From Haliclystus octoradiatus (Eukaryota > Cnidaria > Staurozoa > Stauromedusae > Haliclystidae): 64,000 bases of DNA. The translations under genes and the position numbers were made by a program. The stretch covers positions 11,078,110 through 11,142,109 of the forward strand of contig OU744452.1 in the NCBI GenBank assembly GCA_916610825.1, read 5' to 3'. Below the pieces are notes generated by a model. It saw only the letters and a program-made list of their open reading frames with translations. It ran no database searches and was not told the DNA's origin. Position 1 is the stretch's first letter, and each line of letters starts with the position of its first letter. Shown here piece after piece: positions 38,501 through 47,500 of this stretch.

Positions 38501-41500
38501 GGGTCCATTTAAAGTTCATGATCTGCTCATTATATTAAATTTCAAGCAAACAATTATAATAGTGTAATGTTGGACTAATGAAAATTTTTGACAGTTACCT
38601 TTGAAAAGCCAATAGGTGTGTCCTTCTTTTGTACAATTTGACTTTAGAAATGACAAGATATTCTGAGCAACATCCTTTACAACCTAAACACATCATATAA
38701 AAATATATTGAATTATTTCTACATCCTTATTTAGTCTTGAAGTGGCTCTCATGTGTAATTAACATCACCAGCGAAAAAGTTACTCAAGTTAAATTGAAGA
38801 ATTACCACACAATTGCCATGTTTGTATTCATATTTACTACACAAGGAATGTTGGAAGACAGAAGTGAAGTGTTGAAAGCACAAGCCAGAAGTGAGTACTT
38901 TCAAGACTTCCCGAGTGTAGTAGATACAAACATTCGCAAGTGTGTGGTTACCGTAATCTTCTAATTCAAAATCCAATTAAATTCAAGGTTTTAACTTACT
39001 AAAATGTCCTTGAACTAAATTAAAACTTTAAAATGTTAGTCTTTCTTAAATAGAGATAGCTTTGTTGATTTTATTTCGTCAATAATACATTGCAGTTTCC
39101 TATTTTTCTTCAGCTTTTAAACTCTGATAAAATTTTATTGTCACTTTTTTCGACGGGAATTTTTGAAAAAAGTTTACCCTAGAATTTCCAAACACATGGA
39201 TCAACCAATCAAATTGCAGGATTATGTATGATTATGACATGCTATTTAAAAAGACAGTTACAGAACATTTCATGTTGGATTCATGAACAGTTAATACTTT
39301 ATGAATTGTAAATACCTGTACAGTAAAGATTGTGAATAGTTCATGGACACCTTTTGATCTGTTCATAGAGCTTGAAAAAATTTAAGGTTCATGAACTCAT
39401 GAACACTTTTTCACAGGGTTTTATAATATTATTTGCATTATTATATGCATGTAATAAGAACCAAACCTTATTACGAATGATAATAGCTACGCTATGGATG
39501 ACAGAGAAATATCAAGATCTGTTTACCAAATAATTTTCAAACTTAACCAGAACTTTTGAAAATTGCTATACGCCAATAATAAAATAACTCTGCAATAACC
39601 CAGCAGTTTTGTTTTTCGGCTCATGGGGGAAAGCGGCTTTATGCCGGATAGTCACACGAATTACCCTATTCGTAACCAAACAACGGCTATCAAACTTGTA
39701 TAACAGTTCATAATCACTACTGACGCAGCCTAATTACTACTGACGCAGCCTTCACCATGATGGACCAAGTTTATAATCATAAATCTAACTTACCTTTGGA
39801 TTAAACTTCCCACCTTCCAAAGTAGGCAGTTCTTCTGTTTTCAAAACCTCGTATTTCTAAAGGATAAAATCAAGGTATAACATTTCATTTTAGGCCACTG
39901 AAAATTCCTTTCCCTTGTTTGCCTGTAATTTTTTTATATTTCATAAAGTTTTTCAAATACGTATCAATCAATTAATCTACCTACAATATTTGAAGCTAAG
40001 AATTTATAATTGCAGAAAAAATGAGTCGAAATCCAGGACTCAAATGTATTACAGATACTAACCGAAAGTATTGCTGTATTGTATGAAATATATGATGCAG
40101 TGCATATGGATTGATGTTAATTGTATTCTTAAACATTCTTTTTATTATGGCACAAACAATGGATCAAACATCTGAATAGTAAATCGAATGTTGATATTCC
40201 ATGAAAAACAAAACAAAAAGGATGAATAGATCTCATTACTTGGTACAGTAGTTCATGAAAACAGGCCATTTCATGTCCATGACGAAAAAAGAACTCATTT
40301 AACCATGGCTTAGCCGCTCAAGGGAAGCATGTAATGGAAATTAAAATAAGATGATGGTTTACCTGAATGATGCCTTGCATATGATAAAACATTAAAACCT
40401 CTGGAACGTTGCACATTAAATTATCAAGCCAATAATCCAACCCTGTCAATACATTGATTGGTTTATCAAATTCCCTGCAATTAACCAAAAAACAAAATTG
40501 TAAGCTACTGAAATTTAATTCTCAATAAATTCTTCAGGCACTATTATTCTTTTTATTGGACAAAGGTGATAATACCTACCATATACAATGCCTGCTAGCT
40601 AAACAACGGCAGGTTAAAGATTAATAAATATTTGTATTATAAAATCGTATAAACACCTAAAATGTCCACATAATTGTAAATAAACAATTGAATTATATTA
40701 ACGGAAAGATGAGTTCCTTGGCAGGAACGAAACACGTGTCAGACCAGCCGCTTTATCAATTGATTAATCAATCACGTTGTTATTCAACCGAGACTGCGCA
40801 TGCGAAATGCACCGAGGTTGTCACCATCTCTACATTTCGTTAGCGGGACTTCAGGTGCGATGCCTGACGAGCTATGACATCAGAAAGGTCTCTGATGAGT
40901 TCCTTGGCAGGAATGAAACACGTGTCAGACCAGCCGCTTTATCAATTGATTAATCAATCATGTTGTTATTCAACCGGGACTGCGCATGCGATATGCACCG
41001 AGGTTGTCACCATCTCTACATTTCGTTAGCGGGACTTCAGGCGCGATGCATGACGAGCTACGACATAAGAAAGGTCTCTGATGAGTTCCTTGGCAGGAAC
41101 GAAACACGTGTCAGATCAGCCGCTTTATCAATTAATTATATTAACATTGTTGATAATGATATCTATCTTGAAATAGTAGAATTCAAATCATTCTTCTTCT
41201 TTGCATTATCTCGTTTGGTCACAGTGGCTACTTCGTTACAAAACAGACAAATTTTTGCAAAATAGCAGAAATAAGAATTGGGACAATCAAAATCATAGCG
41301 TTCAAAAGAATAAAAAGTGGTTGGAAAGTAGAAAAAATGTTAGTGATCTGCGATTGAAAGAGAGGTTTATAGGAGAAAATTGACCTGATCAATCAAATGT
41401 TTTTAAATTAAATTTGTTTATAAATTGTAAAAATATATTTTTATTTTACAAAAGGGCTACTGCACGATAGTCGATAGCCTTGTGTTTAGGCTATCTAGCA

Positions 41501-44500
41501 CCAACACTTGTGATGTTGGGAGACACTTGAGAGCTGAGACATATTCCTCCCCTCACTGACATTTGCTTTCTCATGTCTCCCGACATCCCGTGTGTCAGTA
41601 TCAGAAACCCCAAACACGGCTGCCGTGCAGTAACCCTTTAATACAAATAATAGAATCTTCAAATTTGATAAAATTTCAAACTGGATAGAAACTCACCTTA
41701 ATCTTACACTGACTGCAGGATGATGAGCACCACCAAATATGGGCACATTAGAACCCACTAACATTCTAATATCTTCAAATGTCCAAATAATATCTCTTTG
41801 AAATGAAGACTGTAAAAACAAATATTGATAATGCGGTGACCTCATCAGTGTGTCACACATTCTATTGTAATATTGTCAGGTGTTATTTAGCTATTAAATT
41901 GTATGTCATGGTTTGTAATCACTCTCTAGTCTGTAGCCTTCGAGTTGAGCAGTCACCCACTCATCGTATTAATTATATTATATTTTAATAAATTTTATTA
42001 TGTTCAAACTAGGGTCAGGCAAAAGCTTGATATTTCCTCTTTATTTTTGTCAATATACTTCAAATGTACTTCTATCCAGCAGGAGTGTGATTTATTTACA
42101 CATTGATATGGCATATTTTCTCAGTCATATTTCATTTAATGGTAATACTAATGTATAATAACATCTACAAACCTCAGTTCCACTTGATAGGTCTGGAAAT
42201 TTTGATAAAAATGAATCTCTTGAAGGAATACTTGACAATATTTGTCTATCAGTGAAGTTCTCTGCATGTGTCTGGCTTACGTCTTCTGAAGCTACGTACG
42301 GGATACTATATGAAAACAAACCCAGAAAGATAAAAGAAGAAAGACAAAAGCAAACTTGAAATAATTCAACAAACAGAACCATCAAGAATAGCAACTGCTT
42401 TAAATACATTGAATCACATGATTATCAGAGCTGACATCTCAGTATGTTGGGTTGCACAGTTCATCTTCATGAATGTAAATTTAATTGAGTTCAGAACCTT
42501 TTTGTAAACTGATCAAGAATAATTAAGTTTGTGAACCTGTAGAGATGTTATCCTTTTTTATTATCGAAAGCTGACATTCTTGAAAATATAGCACATACCG
42601 GTACATGTCTGGTAGAATTGCATATTAACTATCACTGACATTTTTCAGCTACTTACATATATAGTACATAATGGTAACCTATAGTCACCAAGTACATGTT
42701 TATAGAGCTTTTTCAAGTCAGACATGTTGGTGTTGCATAACAGTACATCCTGGGGTCATAATCTTTTTGAAACACACCAAGAGGGTTATTAATCTTTGCA
42801 CTAAATAATTCTCAATGGACTCATCAGGAGCTTGCGAAAAAGCTTTATTGAGGGACATGCGTAAACACATTTATAGGCAAACACAAATACCATATGTGCA
42901 CCGATGAGCAAATGAATCCCGGCTCCTTGCACAAAGTTTAAACTCTGCCACTGAGCCACCATTGTGTTCATATAGTGCACATTGTGTTCAAATAAACATT
43001 GCGCGGTAACATCCGTAGCATGAAACAGTCTAATGTATATTTTTCAAATCACACAGGTTTTTATTTATTCATTAATAGATAAGGCTATCTACCTTTTAGG
43101 GATCATTTTGGATAGAAATGCTTTCAGTGCTAATTGCTCTTCTGTTTTCTGTTCCTTAAATACATCATATTCCTGAAAAAGCACAGAAACAATAACAATA
43201 ACAAGGGCTTTTCACCTACGCAACGCTATTCGCATCTACGATAGTTTATACATTTAAATTTACTGTTTATATTAGTTCATAAATATGCCTCGATCAACGA
43301 GAAATAGTCAAGATGCCAGTTTAAATTCCCCTCCCACCCAACCCCTTCTCAAGTTGTTATTATTGATATTATTTTGCTTGCTTTTCCTTATTTTGTTTAT
43401 TTGTTTCTTTTTGCACTATAATTTATTTTCAATAATTTTCCATTGGTTATCAGTGTGACTGGTGTTAGGGTGGTGACAGGATCGCTAGCAGGTGTAACGC
43501 AAATCCAAATTTATTCCTCCCATCATCCAAGCACCAAATGCCAAAATGCACCAATATGCTGTATTTTAAGGCGCTCGAAAAATTAATTAATTTAAAAACA
43601 AGGTTTTTGCGTTTTAAACAAAAGTTTTTAAATTTATGATATAACTTTTGCGCGTTTCGTTCAAATTTTGTGAGCCTAGGTTTGACAGAACGAAAATGGC
43701 ATCCATAAAATCATGTGACTGGCATCTGTCCAATTGGAGCTAAGAGCAGCACAATAAAGAGTGATCCAACTCTTGTAAATAGATGGGTCTGACCTGAATT
43801 GTTCATGAAAACCCTATGAAGAGTTCAGTCTATTCATTTTTGGTGTGAAGATTATCGCTACTGACAGTTTGTAAATGATATATAGCTCTATTATCAAATA
43901 TCAATTACAGTGTCGTCGGCTTAGTGCAATTTAGATAATGAAATTCTTGCTTTCTGAACTATTTTCTGGTCTAAAGTTACCTTAGGTAAGTTTCTGAGAT
44001 CACAATAAACATCTTTCAGCCATTGAAAGTTTGACATCTGAAAAGAAGGAGACACATTGATCTTGTTAAATACCTTAGTATTCAAGTCATTATCAACATA
44101 TTTTGATAAATATAACAAAGAGCTCTAGCGAGAAAAACAGGACTGGAATGATCTAGAACTAATCAGTATCTGATTTAGAGTCAATCCCAAGCATATTGAT
44201 AAATTTTAGATCATTTACAGTCCCGTTATATACCATTTGAAAAAGGTCACCTTTGGGTAAAAGATTTGACCAATATGCTACGCACTCTATATTGTATATT
44301 GATAGTGCTGTAACAGGCAAGCAACAAAAAGCATTGTATGTTCTATTTGGTGTTATTTAGTTATTTATGCACAGACAGTTAAATGTATAGAGATTGTTCA
44401 ATGGGAGTACTCAGTCACATCTGTTAATATATAGAGAATAAAATAATTATTTACAAACAGACAATACTATTAATATAGAGATAGATAATAACCTGAAATG

Positions 44501-47500
44501 AGGAGTTTCTCAGTAATGATGGAATATCAAGTTCATTAAGAAGAAGAGTTTTTCCGATTCTATGAACAGCCATACTCAGACCAGAATCAGAACTAAAAAA
44601 TAAAATAAACCAAAATACAGTCAAATCTACTATAATGGTTCACCTCTACACAGTGTATATACACCTGTATATAGTGGCCACTTTAACAATGTTCAACATA
44701 TCTCATTGAATCAATCTTGTTTATTGTGATAGAATATAAGGCAATCTGCATATAGCTCTAAATTTTCATATTGAGCGGTTGGCATACCTGTAAGGCATTT
44801 TGAGTAATTTCTTGATGTTCTAAATAAGTAAAGAAATATTCTGAATCAAACAAATCTAAAAGAATCAAAATTAGAATAATTTCCCACATACAACAGTGGA
44901 TACGTCAACCTTATAATACTGTACTAGCAATAAGTCATCTGCATTGCTGGGATGTCCAATATTTTATATCAGTTTTTTGGTAACAAAGAAAAATATAAAA
45001 TACTGGTCTCACCTCTGCGTCTGTAATGACATCAACTTCACCAACTGCACTGATATACTTCTCTGCAATATTGAAACTAAAAAACAATATTAAAAATGTT
45101 ATTTTCTCTTTTTCATACCAGATTTTCTCTTTTTCTCTTCTTTTTTTAATCTTTAAGATTCCGGAATCTAGGATTCAAGGATTCCTGCTTTTGTCGGACC
45201 CTGGTTAAGTGGTCCCATTTTCATGAACTGTTTTTTTTTGGGGGGGATTTATCTTGTAGCTTTTTTTCACCAGGGTGGTTGATTAATTTGTGAATATTTT
45301 GAAGCTTGTGTGCGTTTAATAGCCGGATGCTTTTCCTGACGCCACCCAATAGTGCTCCGGACAGGGATTGAACCCGAGACCCTGCGGGCCGTGGTCCAAT
45401 GCCCTAGCCACTACACCAAGGCCGCACTTCATAGTCCCAATGGAAAATTCCATGATAAACAGGCCATGTAAGTTTTTAACGTTCACAAACAGTTCATGAA
45501 CTCAACAAATATTTCCACAGGGAAGACAATCCATTTTAACACTTTTCGTGCCGAACTCGAGTATACTCAGGATAGCTGGACCCCCGTCAGCAGGCTGATC
45601 CCGAGCATACTCGGGATAGCAACGTGGGCTTTCCACAGAGCTTAAAACAATGGAAAGGGAAGTCTAAAGCAGAAGCCTTTGTTCCATTAAACCAATCAAA
45701 TACCATCCTCTTTCACGTCATTCCACCGTGATCTTACGATTTTACATCAGTTTGAAAGTTTGAAACCAAAACAAAATGGCAAAGTGTGGATGCGCAGTCA
45801 CCTTGGAGCTAATAAAACCAATAAAATGGGCTATTATCAGGCTTATCACTTCAAAAACACAATAAAACTGAATCAATACAATTATATGGTCACAAACTAT
45901 TATTATTTCTGCCTTGTATTGTGGTTTTATAGTGAATGAAGGTTATTTGGAGACAGAGAAATTTGTGCTGTGGTTTTGAATTTTTTCGGATTTTCCCACA
46001 TTCGTTATAATGAAAATTTTGACCAGTTCAACATCAATCAAGGACATATTTATTCGGTACCTGGTCTAATAAATTGTACTGGCAGTTGGCTTAGGTTGTC
46101 TCTTGGTTTTAAAATATGGTTTTACTATTTTAAATGAATTTGATTAGAAATGAAAACATTGACAGTCATGGTGTACAGGCAATTGAATGGCAATTGAATT
46201 TAAGACTGTTTTTCATGGAACGTATGAAACATTTCCGCCACGGTGTTTATGTTTTGAAAACTACGCAATCTTATACTAAAATTTCAAGCAAAAAATAAAT
46301 TACATGATATATAAATTTGAAATAATCATATCCCAAAACTTTGATAAATAAAAACGAATATTTCTTGAGATACATGAGATTGAAAGTTGTTTACTTGATA
46401 TTGTGATGGCATGCAAAAGCAGGACGGCGACAGCATATTGAAAAACCGTCGGCATCATAAGTGTTAAGGCGCTTTTGAATTTGTGATTTACAAAAGTCAT
46501 TTGGTTTCAAATCCCATGATGTATGGTCATTTTTGATTATGGATGATCCACGCCGACTTTGGTTCAAATGCTCTAAAGGTCAACTCAGCCTTGACTTCAC
46601 CTAAAACAACAAATGACCACCATCTTCTGATGACGGATGGAATGGTCCACGGCTAATTGCATTGTAAGTGGCTGTGGAGCATTGTTGCGCATTTACAATC
46701 GAGGCCTATCTGCCATGAAATCTGTTGGAAATTGATCAGCAATGTCGCAGTTGAGATCAGTGCTCACTATTACAATCATAGCTCATAGAGAAAGAGCGGT
46801 TTTTCTAGAAAGTGGTAATGGCATCTTTGGTAAAATGATACCATGATAATCATTACTGTTTAGGTTTAAGTGCTCTGTCAACTGGGCTAATCCTATAATA
46901 AATGTGATAAATTATTATACCTTGCTAAGTCCAGTGGCTTTTCCTCTATTTCAAGATGATCAATAAACTTTCCCATCAGATTTCTCTTCAACCAACTGGA
47001 TGACATCTCTTGAGTTTCTTCTGTGTCACAGAAGGATTCTTGACCCTTGCGAAAATAATAAGAACAACATTAACTCAGAAATAGCTTTTTCGTCACACTT
47101 GAAATATGTCTATAACAGCCAGTCTGCCAGATATAATCCGACGCTATAGTGCATGTGTCATTGCGTATATAAAAATGAGAATTGAGAGTAACGTGGTCAT
47201 TTCAATTTAATTTTTAATTTTTATAAGCAACAATGTTTATAAATTTAAAATATACCTCTCTAATGAAAATCTATCTAAATTCTTAATTATGTAAAAGTAT
47301 TTAATCATTTGTTAATTTATGTTAAGTTAACAAATCATTCATTCACTTATTCAATAAAAAAAATGTTTGATCGAGGGAATGTCTCCTCAATGCATAAATT
47401 TAACAAATTTGCCAATGTATAAGTCTAATAGGCAGATAGCCTGTAAATACTGCTCTGAAAGTAGTCCATGAACTCAACATATATTCTCCTGCGAAAAAAA

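Larger units (their letters stand above)
32168..39856 (-). other. EDRF1: EDRF1 middle region with acidic Ser/Asp stretch
   Basis: Exons 11-20 cover QNILSFLKSNCTKEGHTYWL, IVKLYDLTSVCGE, NPFTLPVAMLLFRVADGI and RALLHNCLRLL. They are followed by an 84-codon exon (35653-35402) with a low-complexity Ser/Asp/Glu stretch that includes SDDDDD. The acidic stretch sits where the vertebrate protein has its own Glu/Asp/Ser-rich region. The 42-base exon at 36341-36300 lies next to a (CAAA)n tract. Confidence 0.8.
40703..41133 (+). mobile_element. Retrozyme-like tandem array with hammerhead ribozymes
   Basis: The 431-base insertion holds 2.3 copies of a unit repeated with an exact 186-base period; the GATGAGTTCC landmark falls at 40708, 40894 and 41080. 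Each unit carries a type I hammerhead motif. The insertion is flanked by a perfect 12-base duplication, AATTATATTAAC, at 40691-40702 and 41134-41145. The ends overlap at the ribozyme, as expected for reverse-transcribed circular or multimeric RNA. The array lies in the EDRF1 intron between 41697 and 40474, antisense to that gene. No protein is encoded, so movement would need enzymes supplied in trans. Hammerhead retrozymes are known from plants and several animal groups; this assignment comes from motif and architecture only. Confidence 0.85.

Noticed and set aside
40960..41265. 101-codon ORF in the EDRF1 intron
   Set aside because: It crosses the retrozyme array and its flank; the array is non-coding RNA-type sequence.
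42805..42835. Minus-strand hammerhead-like CTGATGAGTCC
   Set aside because: The following bases do not close stem II and GAAA is absent.
45353..45425. Functional tRNA gene on the minus strand
   Set aside because: A and B boxes are present, but the acceptor stem does not pair and the T stem is broken, so it was called a SINE head.
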